Positions 1 to 8,153 of a stretch of 59,377 nt of DNA are shown here, one piece after another (position 1 is the stretch's first letter; every line of letters begins with the position of its first letter). Made by a program: the position numbers and the translations under genes. The DNA lies in assembly GCA_015521095.1 (NCBI GenBank), contig WAOU01000041.1:1-59377 (forward strand), read 5' to 3'. The stretch comes from Desulfurococcales archaeon. GTDB taxonomy: Archaea; Thermoproteota; Thermoprotei_A; Sulfolobales; Acidilobaceae. Below the pieces are notes generated by a model. The model searched no databases and had not been told where the DNA came from. It saw only the letters and a list, made by a program, of their open reading frames with translations.

Positions 1-143
1 ACTACGGGGGCTCCTCTTCTTTCTGCTCCGAAGTGAGGGAATGCCTGTGCATATTTTCCCTCTAGGATAGCGGCGTCTACTAGGAGATTCGCCGCTGTAA
101 CAGCTCCTTGTCCTCCTCTACCATGGAATCTTATCTCAATCAT
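1..143 (-). CDS. porG: 2-oxoacid:ferredoxin oxidoreductase gamma subunit, N-terminal fragment
   Basis: The gene runs off the left edge, so only its first 47 codons are present, read leftward from the ATG at 143-141. The translation contains [18 protein letters not shown] near the start and then [14 protein letters not shown]. These are the glycine-rich opening and the PxYGxExRG-type motif of the gamma domain of pyruvate or 2-ketoisovalerate ferredoxin oxidoreductases, which oxidise 2-oxoacids to acyl-CoA and reduce ferredoxin in the cytoplasm. A GGAGG lies about 15 bases upstream of the ATG. Substrate specificity and the other subunits cannot be judged because they would lie outside the window. 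Confidence 0.88.
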
Positions 144-188
144 CAAGAGGAAACATCTCCCTCCACTTGTTAATTGTGGAGGTCTAGA

Positions 189-206
189 TTTTAAAACTGT
201 ATATAA
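189..206. promoter_or_regulatory. Divergent TATA-box region between porG and the Nudix gene
   Basis: The stretch holds TTTTAAAACTGT followed by TATATAAG, two AT-rich TATA-like boxes in the 174-base gap between the leftward porG start and the rightward Nudix gene. Either could serve either direction. The word ACTGT directly after TTTAAAA resembles the post-TATA word seen at several other promoters in this window. Confidence 0.4.
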
Positions 207-317
207 GTATCAATGACAATATACTGTTCAGCGACATATATGTTTCGGAGAACCATACATGTATTGTATCCAGAATAATACAGGAACAATCAACTCATGT
301 AAAAGGGTGTAGCAATA

Positions 318-797
318 ATGAATAGTAGACCCTCCGAGCCAAGAGTAGGAGTCGGAGCACTAGTAATAGAGCCTGGAAAGATACTTCTTGTAAAGAGGAA
401 ATATCCTCCTTCTCGAGGAAAATGGAGTATTCCAGGGGGACATGTTGAGCTCGGAGAAAGCATCCTTGAAACAGCGAGGAGAGAGCTAAAAGAAGAAACA
501 GGAGTAGAGGCCATACCTCTTGGAGTGGTAAACGTGGACGACTATATAGCATATGACGAAAGGGGAATACGCTATCACTACGTATTGGTAACTGTACTTC
601 TCAAACCACTCACATATGATGTCAAGCCAGGTAGCGACGCTCTTGACGCCGGATTCTTTACGCTAGAGGAAGCGGAGAGCCTAGACCTAACCATCTCGAC
701 TCGAGGGCTACTAAGGAAACTCAGAGAAAAAGTAGTAGATCCAGAAGATAAGATACTAAAGGTCAATACATATAAAGTTGAATGTTCGGAGAATTGA
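318..797 (+). CDS. Nudix hydrolase
   Basis: The 159-residue protein has a complete Nudix box at residues 41-63: G41, E47, R55, E56, E59, E60, G62. It starts GHVELGES and ends REL.EETGVEA. Such enzymes hydrolyse a nucleoside diphosphate linked to another group, using divalent metal held by the box glutamates. The upstream strand (VGVGALVIEPGKILLVKR) and the WSIPGG turn are typical of ADP-ribose pyrophosphatase or MutT-like members, but the substrate cannot be read from sequence. The stop lies about 10 bases before the chosen ATG of the next gene, so the two are probably cotranscribed. The length is normal for a single-domain Nudix protein. Confidence 0.9.
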   Translation: MNSRPSEPRVGVGALVIEPGKILLVKRKYPPSRGKWSIPGGHVELGESILETARRELKEETGVEAIPLGVVNVDDYIAYDERGIRYHYVLVTVLLKPLTYDVKPGSDALDAGFFTLEEAESLDLTISTRGLLRKLREKVVDPEDKILKVNTYKVECSEN

Positions 798-807
798 GGC
801 GATAATA

Positions 808-1485
808 ATGGATACAGGAAATGATTATAGATTTATCATGGCAGAGTACGCTGTATCTAGACTAAAGCAGAGAGTAAGACAATGGGGAATGCCGTGGACC
901 CTAAACAAGTCAAAAGCTCTCGAGATAATAGAATCACTAGAAAGAGACGTAAAGAAGCTAAGATATAGTTATCTTCCTCCAGAACTCCTCCTAGAATCAG
1001 AAACACTAAAAGAACTAACTTCTAAGAGCAAAGAACTAGCAACACTAGTTCTCCCTAAACAACAGGTAAAAATGGAGCAAAAACACCGACTCGCATTATC
1101 CGAGATAAAATGGGCTTTATCAATCCTCATAGGCCTACCCCATAGGATAAAACTTGGGACGACTAATCACCCAGTTTATGCAGTAGACGTCGTAGGAGTA
1201 GAAGTCACAAGAATAACTCCACTAGAAGGAACAGATAACCTGAAAGTCACGAGGGCCTCTACAGGAACCATTGTATTCACAATAGTAACAAACATACAAG
1301 ACATAAAACCCGGAGAAGTAAGGGCCGCAGCCCTGCTTCCACCCATGGAATTCCACGGAGTTATAAGCGAAGCCATGTACTCGAGCGACCCTCTACCAAG
1401 AGAACTAATAGGAAGAAGAGTTCCGAGAAAATATCTAAGCGGAGAGTTATCCGGTAAAATACTATCCATCCTCGGGAAGAGATAA
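808..1485 (+). CDS. tRNA-binding OB-fold (EMAP/CsaA-like) domain protein
   Basis: The C-terminal half (about residues 115-205) carries the tRNA-binding OB-fold signature: VYAVDVVGVEVTRI, TIVFTIVTNIQ, AALLPPMEF and GVISEAMYSS. This matches the Trbp/CsaA/Arc1p family, which binds the outer corner of tRNA. The N-terminal half is helical, charged and of unknown role. I chose the ATG at 808, which has GAGG eight bases upstream, over an upstream in-frame TTG at 778 that would overlap the Nudix gene. The 3' end overlaps the convergent ammonia-lyase gene by 24 bases. It is not fused to an aminoacyl-tRNA synthetase, so it may act in trans on one; that is inference. Confidence 0.8.
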   Translation: MDTGNDYRFIMAEYAVSRLKQRVRQWGMPWTLNKSKALEIIESLERDVKKLRYSYLPPELLLESETLKELTSKSKELATLVLPKQQVKMEQKHRLALSEIKWALSILIGLPHRIKLGTTNHPVYAVDVVGVEVTRITPLEGTDNLKVTRASTGTIVFTIVTNIQDIKPGEVRAAALLPPMEFHGVISEAMYSSDPLPRELIGRRVPRKYLSGELSGKILSILGKR

Positions 1486-2880
1486 TGGTAGAATAAGACT
1501 CCTCCTAACCTCGGCTAGTTTCTCAGAGATCTTCTCCTTAATCCCGATAAATGGACCTTTCTCCCCTCTTTCCAAGAAATCCACTACTACTCCAAGGACA
1601 GCCAGCATTCCCGCGAGGGATTCAACTATTTCTTCGAGTCTCTTAGCCGAGTTAGGACTCATGGGAACTATGTCTTCTTGTAATCCACTGGTTACACTAT
1701 TCTGTATAGAGAACGGAGTAGCAAGACTCCTTATTTTTGAAGCAAGTGATGCTGTCGTATATTGGAGAATCATTAGGCCAACACTGCTATTTTCACCACT
1801 AAGGAAATCCGCTATACGGTTTAACTCTTTCCTCATAATCTGTGCTGTAAATCTATCTATTAAATTAGCCATATGGGCCCCAGCAAGTGCTGCTATATCG
1901 CATGCCGTCCCTGCTCTTATAGAATGGAAATTGCATGCATGATAGACTCGATCGTTTACAACAATAGGATTCTCAGTAGCTCCACATAGTTCCCTGTTAA
2001 GTAACGCGCCCGAATAATCCATTAGGTTCTTGACGGTGCCTAGTATCTGCGGGACACATCTAATGCTATAAGGTGCTTGAAGAAGATAATCCCTGTGTTG
2101 CTTTGAGACATTGTAGAGTTTCTCCGCTATCCCCTTTCCATCCTCGCAATGTTTCAATGATAGAACTTCCGGATAGAAATGCTCCGGGTTTACAGATATT
2201 AATGAAACTGCACTGGTGATTGTATCAAGTAGTAATTCATAGATTCTTTCCAGTGAGTGTAAAGCTAGCATACAGTAGGATGTGCTGAAAGCAGTATTAT
2301 TTATCAGTGCTAGAGCCTCACCCGGCTCTAGATCTAATCTTGGTAGACCTAGATCCTTCAATATTTTACTACAGGGGATCCTCTTATTATCCACGAGTGC
2401 TTCTCCTTTACCGTAGAATATACATCTGAATGCCTCGGCAGAAGGTGCAAGATCACCGCTAGCACCTACACTCCCAGAAATGTGAACCACAGGAATAATA
2501 TCGCGCTCCAAGGCTTCTGCTATTCTCTGTACCACTACGCTTCTTACAGGAGCAGGCCCCTTAGAAAGTTGAACAAGCCTAGTAGCATAGAAAGCACGGA
2601 CAAGCTCCCTACTAGCAATATATGGACCTACACCCGCTGCATGTTCTTCGAGCACTATCTCTTCCCAGTTACTAGGGCATCCACTCGACTTAGAGTAGAG
2701 TTCACCAAGACCCGTACAGTATCCATAGACCCTGCGCTTATTAGCCTCCTCCAAATACGTTCTACGCGACTCCTCAAATCTCGCAAGAAGATATTCACTT
2801 ATCTTTAAACTCTTCTTTGATAAAGCGATATCAACTATGTCTCTACGAGATAGACCACACTCGGTAAGAAGTAATCGCAT
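1462..2880 (-). CDS. Aromatic amino acid ammonia-lyase (histidine/phenylalanine ammonia-lyase family)
   Basis: The 472-residue protein has HAL/PAL hallmarks: YGYCTGLGEL at 52-61, the cofactor-forming triad A140-S141-G142 in GSVGASGDLAPSAE (it cyclises to the MIO electrophile), YSIRCVPQILG, ENPIV, CNFHS and QEDIVP. The family eliminates ammonia from histidine, phenylalanine or tyrosine. The usual histidase motif QEDHVSMG reads QEDIVPMSPN here, so the substrate is uncertain. The ATG at 2880 has GGAGG about 13 bases upstream. No urocanase, imidazolonepropionase or other hut gene lies nearby. Length is slightly below the usual 500 residues. Confidence 0.88.
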   Translation of the reverse strand: MRLLLTECGLSRRDIVDIALSKKSLKISEYLLARFEESRRTYLEEANKRRVYGYCTGLGELYSKSSGCPSNWEEIVLEEHAAGVGPYIASRELVRAFYATRLVQLSKGPAPVRSVVVQRIAEALERDIIPVVHISGSVGASGDLAPSAEAFRCIFYGKGEALVDNKRIPCSKILKDLGLPRLDLEPGEALALINNTAFSTSYCMLALHSLERIYELLLDTITSAVSLISVNPEHFYPEVLSLKHCEDGKGIAEKLYNVSKQHRDYLLQAPYSIRCVPQILGTVKNLMDYSGALLNRELCGATENPIVVNDRVYHACNFHSIRAGTACDIAALAGAHMANLIDRFTAQIMRKELNRIADFLSGENSSVGLMILQYTTASLASKIRSLATPFSIQNSVTSGLQEDIVPMSPNSAKRLEEIVESLAGMLAVLGVVVDFLERGEKGPFIGIKEKISEKLAEVRRSLILPLSLPEDG

Positions 2881-2939
2881 ACTATATCATCCTCCATGCT
2901 ATCTACGGGAACGATATAGGATGCGAGATCGCCACTATG

Positions 2940-3470
2940 TTATCCTGGCCTGGCAAAGAACTTAGGTAGTCTTACGCCTCGTTGTCCTTTATAGGTTCCG
3001 CTGTAAGGTGAGGCTGGAATACCCATTTTGACCAGTACGAGGTGTAGGAATCTCTCTCCTGGATAAAGTTTTACTGGAAACTGTGATCCTATGACTTCTA
3101 TTGTGAGTTCTCCTTCGAATCCTGCGTCGACAACTGTTGCAGGAACGTATATACCGGTGCGAGCCCATGTGCTTCTGAGGTTTACCAAGCCGGCAATATA
3201 AGAGGGTAGTCTGATGTATTCTAGTGTATGTAAGAGGACATGGGTCCTCGGAGGGATTATTATTTCGTCGGCTTCACGGCAGTCGTAGTAGTCGTTTGGA
3301 TCTCCTGGATTACGCGGGTCAAGTATCTTATCAGTATCCTTCATGATGCAGAATGAGGAGCCGAGTCTTAGGTCGAGCCCGTTTTCACGTATTATTTCCT
3401 CGTCTAATGGTTCGATGCCGAGTTCTCCTGCTCGAAGTAGGATTCTTATCTCGTTATCGCTTAGGATCAA
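2940..3470 (-). CDS. dcd: dCTP deaminase
   Basis: The 176-residue protein has the trimeric dUTPase/dCTP-deaminase fold motifs: NGLDLRLGSSF near residue 31, LVNLRSTWARTGI (R99, S100), VVDAGFEGELTIEV with the catalytic-type glutamate near 125, and a C-terminal YKGQRGVRLPKF. It deaminates dCTP to dUTP for thymidylate synthesis in the cytoplasm. Some archaeal members are bifunctional and also hydrolyse dUTP; that cannot be decided here. The start is a TTG at 3470 preceded by GGTG. It is divergent from atpK, and a 119-base gap separates them. Confidence 0.93.
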   Translation of the reverse strand: MILSDNEIRILLRAGELGIEPLDEEIIRENGLDLRLGSSFCIMKDTDKILDPRNPGDPNDYYDCREADEIIIPPRTHVLLHTLEYIRLPSYIAGLVNLRSTWARTGIYVPATVVDAGFEGELTIEVIGSQFPVKLYPGERFLHLVLVKMGIPASPYSGTYKGQRGVRLPKFFARPG

Positions 3471-3544
3471 GATCCTGCACCGATACTAGGATTAGACATT
3501 GTCGGAATAAGAAGTCTTCTATTAATGCGTCTAAAGAGGATAAC

Positions 3545-3556
3545 TATTTTAAACAG
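3545..3556 (+). promoter_or_regulatory. Promoter of atpK
   Basis: CTATTTTAAACAGTTCAAG provides a TTTTAAA TATA box about 38 bases before the atpK ATG, placing transcription start near 3575. The bases after the box (AACAGTTCAAG) resemble those after the 5S rRNA TATA box (AACCTGTTCAAG). Confidence 0.55.
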
Positions 3557-3589
3557 TTCAAGGCGTCAATAGGAGACGGTGATAAATAG

Positions 3590-3940
3590 ATGATATTCAA
3601 GGTGCTCTGGAAGGACAGAAGATTTAAGGCTCTCACGCTTCTAGCGGCAGCACTAGCCTTTGTATTCGCTTTCATGACTGTATCATACGTGGCAAGCGCA
3701 CAGACAGAGACCACAACAGCCACCTCAGACATATATGCAAAAGCACTAGGTAGCGCGCTAGCTGTTGGCCTAGCAGGTATCGGAGGAGGCTACGCAGTCG
3801 GTGTAGCAGGAGCAGCAGCTGTAAGCGCAGTTGCCGAGAACAGAGAAATCTCGGGTACAGTCCTACTCTACGTAGCTCTAGGAGAAGGAATTGCTATCTA
3901 CGGTCTACTAGTAGCGCTAATGATAATATTCGTCCTCTAA
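3590..3940 (+). CDS. atpK: A-type ATP synthase subunit K (proteolipid c subunit)
   Basis: The 116-residue protein has a hydrophobic N-terminal leader ending near VASAQ, then two long membrane helices. The first is glycine-rich (LAVGLAGIGGGYAVGVAGAAAV) and the second carries the ion-binding carboxylate E99 in YVALGEGIAIYGL. This is the rotor-ring proteolipid that moves protons or sodium through the A1Ao ATP synthase. A GGAGACGGTGAT stretch precedes the ATG. The other synthase subunits are not in the window, so atpK stands alone here, as it does in several crenarchaea. Confidence 0.93.
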   Translation: MIFKVLWKDRRFKALTLLAAALAFVFAFMTVSYVASAQTETTTATSDIYAKALGSALAVGLAGIGGGYAVGVAGAAAVSAVAENREISGTVLLYVALGEGIAIYGLLVALMIIFVL

Positions 3941-4117
3941 TCCATCAATACCTCAATAATATCAAAATAAGGCTGCGGTTTTTCTCGGAGCCTGAACGGT
4001 CAACGAAGACTACATTTAGAACCCTTATAGATATATCGTTGATACAGGCATGTTTCTTTCAAAGTACTTCTTGGGATTACTAAGCATATTTGAACCCGAT
4101 AGACTCAATAAACACTA

Positions 4118-5587
4118 GTGGTGTATACAGTGCCATCCGAGCCACCTAGAGAAAAATGGACTAAAGAATATCCACGATGGTTTGACTGGATAATTGAAGA
4201 AGCCGAGATCTATGATTATGGCAGATATCCAGTTAAAGGCATGGGCGTATGGATGCCTTATGGATTCCAGATAAGGAGAAGAATAATTGAGCTAATCAGG
4301 GATCTACTAGACGCTAGGGGACACGAGGAAGTACTGTTCCCTATGCTTATACCCGAGATACTTCTGAGGCGTGAGACAGAGCACGTAAGGGGCTTCGAAG
4401 ACGAGGTATACTGGGTAACTCACGGTGGACTCAAGCCCCTTGACGTAAAACTAGCTCTCCGACCAACAAGCGAGACGAGTATCACGTATATGGAAACTTT
4501 CTGGATAAAGAGCTACAAGCAACTACCAAAGAAATACTATCAGATAGTAAGCATCTTTAGATACGAGACAAAGGCCACGAGGCCAATGATACGGTTGAGA
4601 GAAGTCACGACCTTCAAGGAAGCACACACGGTACACGACAGTTTTGAAGACGCGGAGAGACAGGTCAGGGAAGCACTGGAAATATACCTTGAGTTCTTCG
4701 ATCGCCTCGCTATACCATATATTGTGTCTAGGAGGCCTGAATGGGACAAGTTCGCAGGAGCCCTCTATACTATAGCGATAGACACCATAATGCCCGACGG
4801 AAGAACACTTCAAATAGGAACAGCACACAACCTAGGACAGAACTTTACGAAGGCATTCGATTTCAAAATACAGCTACAAGACGAGAGCCTAGACTATCCA
4901 TGGCAGACAAGCTACGGAATAAGTGATAGAGTAGTAGCCACAGTAGTCTCAATCCACGGAGACGATAGAGGAACAGTCCTGCCACCAAACATAGCTCCAA
5001 TACAAGTAGTAATAGTTCCTATACCGGCCAAAGACGAGGAATCGAAGAAACAAATCGATACACTACTAGACCAAGTAGTTAAGGCCTTGAAAGGAGCTGG
5101 TATAAGGGTAAAGGTAGACGATAGAGAAGAGATGCGTCCAGGAGCCAAATTCTTCTACTGGGAGACAAGAGGTGTACCAGTAAGAATAGAGATCGGCGCA
5201 AAAGAGGCCAAAGAGTCAAAACTCACACTAGTAAGGAGAGACACCCTTGAGAAGAAAACAATCGAGGCGGAAAACGTAGTAGTCGAGGTTCGCAAACTGT
5301 TCGACGAGATCTACAACAATCTCTACAAACGGGCATGGAATTATCTAAGACAACGTATCAAGAGAACAGACAACATTCAGGAAGCAAAAGACTGGATAAA
5401 AGACAGGAAAGGCGTAGTCGAACTACCATGGTGCGGCCACGAAGAATGCGCTCTAAAACTAGAAGAGGAACTGGAAGGTAAAGCACTCGGCACTCCCTGG
5501 CCGCTCGAATCGGCTCCAGAGACTGCTAAATGTCCCCTATGCGGTAGAAAAGCTATAACGTGGATGAGATACGCCAAGAGCTACTAG
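4118..5587 (+). CDS. proS: Prolyl-tRNA synthetase, archaeal type
   Basis: The 489-residue class II synthetase shows motif 2 ([25 protein letters not shown] region, residues about 148-172), motif 3 ([20 protein letters not shown] region, about 267-286), the anticodon-binding domain (IQVVIVPIP onward) and the C-terminal zinc-binding extension with WCGHEEC and CPLCG. The last marks the archaeal/eukaryotic-type enzyme, which charges tRNA-Pro. The start is GTG at 4118 or the adjacent in-frame GTG at 4121. A 177-base gap with no recognisable gene precedes it. Confidence 0.97.
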   Translation: MVYTVPSEPPREKWTKEYPRWFDWIIEEAEIYDYGRYPVKGMGVWMPYGFQIRRRIIELIRDLLDARGHEEVLFPMLIPEILLRRETEHVRGFEDEVYWVTHGGLKPLDVKLALRPTSETSITYMETFWIKSYKQLPKKYYQIVSIFRYETKATRPMIRLREVTTFKEAHTVHDSFEDAERQVREALEIYLEFFDRLAIPYIVSRRPEWDKFAGALYTIAIDTIMPDGRTLQIGTAHNLGQNFTKAFDFKIQLQDESLDYPWQTSYGISDRVVATVVSIHGDDRGTVLPPNIAPIQVVIVPIPAKDEESKKQIDTLLDQVVKALKGAGIRVKVDDREEMRPGAKFFYWETRGVPVRIEIGAKEAKESKLTLVRRDTLEKKTIEAENVVVEVRKLFDEIYNNLYKRAWNYLRQRIKRTDNIQEAKDWIKDRKGVVELPWCGHEECALKLEEELEGKALGTPWPLESAPETAKCPLCGRKAITWMRYAKSY

Positions 5588-5648
5588 CATCCCTGAAAGC
5601 TAGGATTTAATAACTAATATCCATAATAGCGTAGGATGGGTAGGGAAG

Positions 5649-5936
5649 ATGCCAAAGAAGAGGGAGAGCAGAGGAAGGAGAAAAGGTGCAAAGGGAAAAA
5701 CAGGCACTATACAATGCGATAACTGCGGTAGACTTGTACCCGCCGACAAAGCAATATGTGTGACCCGAATGTACAGCCCGGTTGATAGGGCGTTAGCAGA
5801 GGAACTGGAGAAGAGAGGTGCAATAATAACAAGATACCCAGTAACAAAGTGCTACTGTGTATCATGTGCAATACACTATGGTATAATAAAGATAAGGCCC
5901 GAAAAAGAAAGAAAGCCCAAGAGATTCGAGCTGTAG
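5649..5936 (+). CDS. rps26e: 30S ribosomal protein S26e
   Basis: The 95-residue basic protein opens PKKRESRGRRKGAKGK, then CDNCGRLVPADKAICV and a second cysteine pair in CYCVSCAIHYGIIK. The cysteines form the zinc knuckle of S26e, which sits at the mRNA exit channel of the small subunit. In archaea S26e is restricted to the Crenarchaeota/TACK side, which supports the taxonomic call. GATTTAATAACTAAT about 40 bases upstream is a plausible TATA box, so it probably has its own promoter after proS. Confidence 0.96.
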   Translation: MPKKRESRGRRKGAKGKTGTIQCDNCGRLVPADKAICVTRMYSPVDRALAEELEKRGAIITRYPVTKCYCVSCAIHYGIIKIRPEKERKPKRFEL

Positions 5937-6092
5937 GAACAGAATAGTAGTAAGTTCATCTCATAAAATTAGTCTCTCCGTAATTTCCCCCGTATATTTT
6001 CTCCACAGGATTCATATTCAAAAACGTAGAATTCATTACATGGGGATAAATCCCCTAGTGTATAATTCATAGTACAACATGGAGGATTCATA

Positions 6093-6539
6093 GTGGGCCT
6101 AGTAGATGTACTGACAGGCTTAAAGTTAATAACTGACAGGATGTATGCTGTGCAGGTAGATTTCGTGATCGCAGGCCCGATAAACTTATGGGCGAGAGGG
6201 TTATTGAAGAATCCCCGGCCTCTATACATTGTAATGGTATCCGACAAACACGATAACGTGGAGAGATCATTGAAAGCACTGAGGATAAGAGCCGCTGAAA
6301 CAGAATGGCCTATAGAATACCAGCATATAGAATCCAATAGAATATTTTCCGGAGTTGTTGACAATGCATATAGAGTGGCACTAGTATCAGATCCCCTTAA
6401 GCTAGAAGCATTAGGAGAATATACTAGTGTAGAAAGCATAGCTAGAAGATCTAAAATAGTCCTGATAGAAGACAAACCCCTAAGACTTGCTCCCATATGG
6501 GTCGAACTAAATCTCCATGAGGGAGAAAATAATGGCTAG
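6093..6539 (+). CDS. Hypothetical protein, probably translated with the downstream nuclease
   Basis: I do not recognise this 148-residue protein. It has no signal peptide or membrane segment, and alternates beta-strand-like (VDFVIAGPINLW, PLYIVMVSD, YRVALVSDPLKL, KIVLIEDKPLRL) and helical segments, suggesting a small alpha/beta fold. The GTG start at 6093 is supported by GGAGG eight bases upstream. Its stop overlaps the ATG of the RecB-like nuclease by eight bases, implying translational coupling. A short GGGGAT/ATCCCC hairpin lies at 6042-6055 in the upstream gap. Confidence 0.65.
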   Translation: MGLVDVLTGLKLITDRMYAVQVDFVIAGPINLWARGLLKNPRPLYIVMVSDKHDNVERSLKALRIRAAETEWPIEYQHIESNRIFSGVVDNAYRVALVSDPLKLEALGEYTSVESIARRSKIVLIEDKPLRLAPIWVELNLHEGENNG

Positions 6540-7173
6540 ACATAAAAAGCTGAGGAGAGCTAGCGAATCGTACGCAGTATGGTTCCTGGAGGAGAACGGA
6601 TACTCTGTCCTAGACATAAACAGGCCCCTCAGAATCAACGACATAGAGATATCCGACATAGATATAGTTGCCGAAAAAGACGGCGTAGTCTACGCAGTCG
6701 AAGTTAAAGCCGGACTAGCCGATGTTAACACTATTAGACAAGCAAAAGTAAATGCTGACCTTGCCGGATACAAGCCTATGGTCATAGCGAGAGGCATAGA
6801 TGAAAAAGCACGCATTATATCCGATAAACTCGGCGTAGAGGTCATAGTCCTACCAGACATCCTATATGCAGGATTCGACGATCTCAAGCATGCAGTCAAG
6901 GAAGCAATATATGATTTCATCGAGGAATTCGTTGAACACGTTGACTGTAAGAATGCTACAAGTCAAATTGACATATTAACGAAACTGGCAGGTTCAAGCA
7001 ATTTCAAGGATTTCGCAGAGAAACTAGGTCTATCCCTGGAAGAATCGGCTCGAGTTCTCTATAAGTTAAAGGAGCAAGGACTAATTCCTAAGGCAACATT
7101 CAGGAAAGCAAGATTCTATGCTAAAATACTAATAGTAATCTGCGGATCATTTAGACAATATAAAGAGAGATAA
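6532..7173 (+). CDS. RecB-like PD-(D/E)XK nuclease with C-terminal helix-turn-helix
   Basis: The N-terminal domain has the restriction-endonuclease core: EISDIDIVAEKDGVVYAVEVKAG gives the D...(13)...EVK catalytic triad of RecB-type archaeal nucleases. The C-terminal part (DILTKLAGSSNFKDFAEKLGLSLEE...YKLKEQGLI) looks like a winged-helix or HTH module. I chose ATG 6532, preceded by GAGGGAG, over ATG 6517. It would cut DNA, probably in repair; the exact substrate is unknown. It overlaps the upstream gene by eight bases. Confidence 0.75.
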   Translation: MARHKKLRRASESYAVWFLEENGYSVLDINRPLRINDIEISDIDIVAEKDGVVYAVEVKAGLADVNTIRQAKVNADLAGYKPMVIARGIDEKARIISDKLGVEVIVLPDILYAGFDDLKHAVKEAIYDFIEEFVEHVDCKNATSQIDILTKLAGSSNFKDFAEKLGLSLEESARVLYKLKEQGLIPKATFRKARFYAKILIVICGSFRQYKER

Positions 7174-7179
7174 TTATAT

Positions 7180-7260
7180 TGTGCCCCGCCCCTGACACCG
7201 GCGCTCATATTGCCGAGGGCTCCTCGGATCCTTATATCGCGCCGGTTCATACAGCGGGGC
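7180..7260 (-). ncRNA. H/ACA box guide RNA (pseudouridylation guide)
   Basis: Read on the minus strand from 7260 to 7180 the RNA forms a 7-bp lower stem (GCCCCGC with GCGGGGC, 7260-7254 with 7189-7183). Above it are a symmetric 7+7 nt internal loop (TGTATGA and GTCAGGG) and an 8-bp upper stem (ACCGGCGC with GCGCCGGT). Past the upper stem come facing GA dinucleotides typical of a K-turn and an apical CCGAG/CTCGG hairpin. The bases immediately 3' of the lower stem are ACA (7182-7180). The distance from upper stem to ACA is 14 nt, the canonical archaeal H/ACA spacing. A TATA box lies about 25 bp upstream of the predicted 5' end. The target should resemble CUGAC-UN-UCAUA. Confidence 0.75.
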
Positions 7261-7276
7261 TAGTGTGCCCTGGCCA

Positions 7277-7286
7277 TTTATTATAA
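7277..7286 (-). promoter_or_regulatory. TATA box of the H/ACA RNA gene
   Basis: The minus strand reads TTATAATAAA here, centred about 22-25 bases upstream of the predicted 5' end at 7260, which is the expected archaeal TATA-to-start distance. Confidence 0.6.
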
Positions 7287-7331
7287 GTTAGTGGCAGGAC
7301 CTAATTATTTCTAGTAATTCTGAATATAGTA

Positions 7332-8063
7332 TTAGGACGCAGTGTCATTGAGATGAAGTGTAACAGTCTTCCTAGTTCTCTTCTTCCCGCTTGATGTGAC
7401 TGTTACTTGCTCATGTTCGATTCCCGAAATCTTGGACTTATAATATTTAGATAGACTCTTAGCAAGTTTTAGCGCTGATCCTCTATCTGAGAAATATACG
7501 TTTATTTGTTTCTTTATTCGCACGAGATCTACGAACGATCTTGACAGACCGAGCTTCAAGATTTCCATATAGATGTTGTTCTCGAGTTTGTCTGGGTCAT
7601 ACTTACCTCTTATTTGTAGTACAGTATCGTATTCGCCGCTGACACGTACTTTACACAGAGGGCATATACTCGGTCTTAATCGAATCGTTATAATTTTGGT
7701 CTCTCTGACTGGTACATCGTCTATGTCTGCCTTTATGTGTAGGCTTATTTTTGTGGACCAGTTGGGCATGGTCTCGTACTCGATTCTTTCCAGTTTTATA
7801 TTCTTCGCGTAACTACCTGTTCTCATTGCATGATCGATACTCCGTCTAACTATGTAATAGGCAATATTATTGACGGCTTCGTGAAACGAGTGTACCTGTA
7901 TCCATTTACCTTTAATTCTAATACTGCCACAGTATCTACATATCTCGTATTCGTGTTTTTCCTCGATAGACAGAATCCCGTAATGCCTTACATAACATTC
8001 TGGACAGAGCCCTCTAACCACGACTTTGGTTTCGCGTCCACAGCTTGGGCATATCCTGGTCAT
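7332..8063 (-). CDS. nmd3: NMD3 family 60S/50S export-assembly factor homologue
   Basis: The 243-residue protein begins with two zinc-knuckle pairs (CPSCGRETKVVVRGLCPEC and, near residue 42, CRYCGSIRIKGKW) and carries a third CPLCKVRVSGEYDTVLQIR region. This arrangement is the archaeal NMD3 N-terminal domain. In eukaryotes NMD3 binds the large ribosomal subunit during its maturation and export; the archaeal role is inferred to be in 50S assembly or translation. It lies upstream of no obvious partner on its strand. The FAU-1 gene follows at higher coordinates in the same direction, 90 bases away. Confidence 0.85.
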   Translation of the reverse strand: MTRICPSCGRETKVVVRGLCPECYVRHYGILSIEEKHEYEICRYCGSIRIKGKWIQVHSFHEAVNNIAYYIVRRSIDHAMRTGSYAKNIKLERIEYETMPNWSTKISLHIKADIDDVPVRETKIITIRLRPSICPLCKVRVSGEYDTVLQIRGKYDPDKLENNIYMEILKLGLSRSFVDLVRIKKQINVYFSDRGSALKLAKSLSKYYKSKISGIEHEQVTVTSSGKKRTRKTVTLHLNDTAS

Positions 8064-8153
8064 TATCCCTACAACACCTTATACACTAGAATCACTCATA
8101 ATACCTATGAAGAATAGAAGTACAACTATCCTGTAAATACGTTTGTAGTACAA

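Noticed and set aside
6042..6055. GGGGATAAATCCCC hairpin as a riboswitch or terminator
   Set aside because: The loop is only two to four bases, there is no T-run and no other structure around it.
7183..7260. tRNA gene read on the plus strand (7-bp end stem and GGTTCATAC)
   Set aside because: There is no T-arm pairing, no anticodon arm and no D-arm; the minus strand gives a complete H/ACA structure instead.
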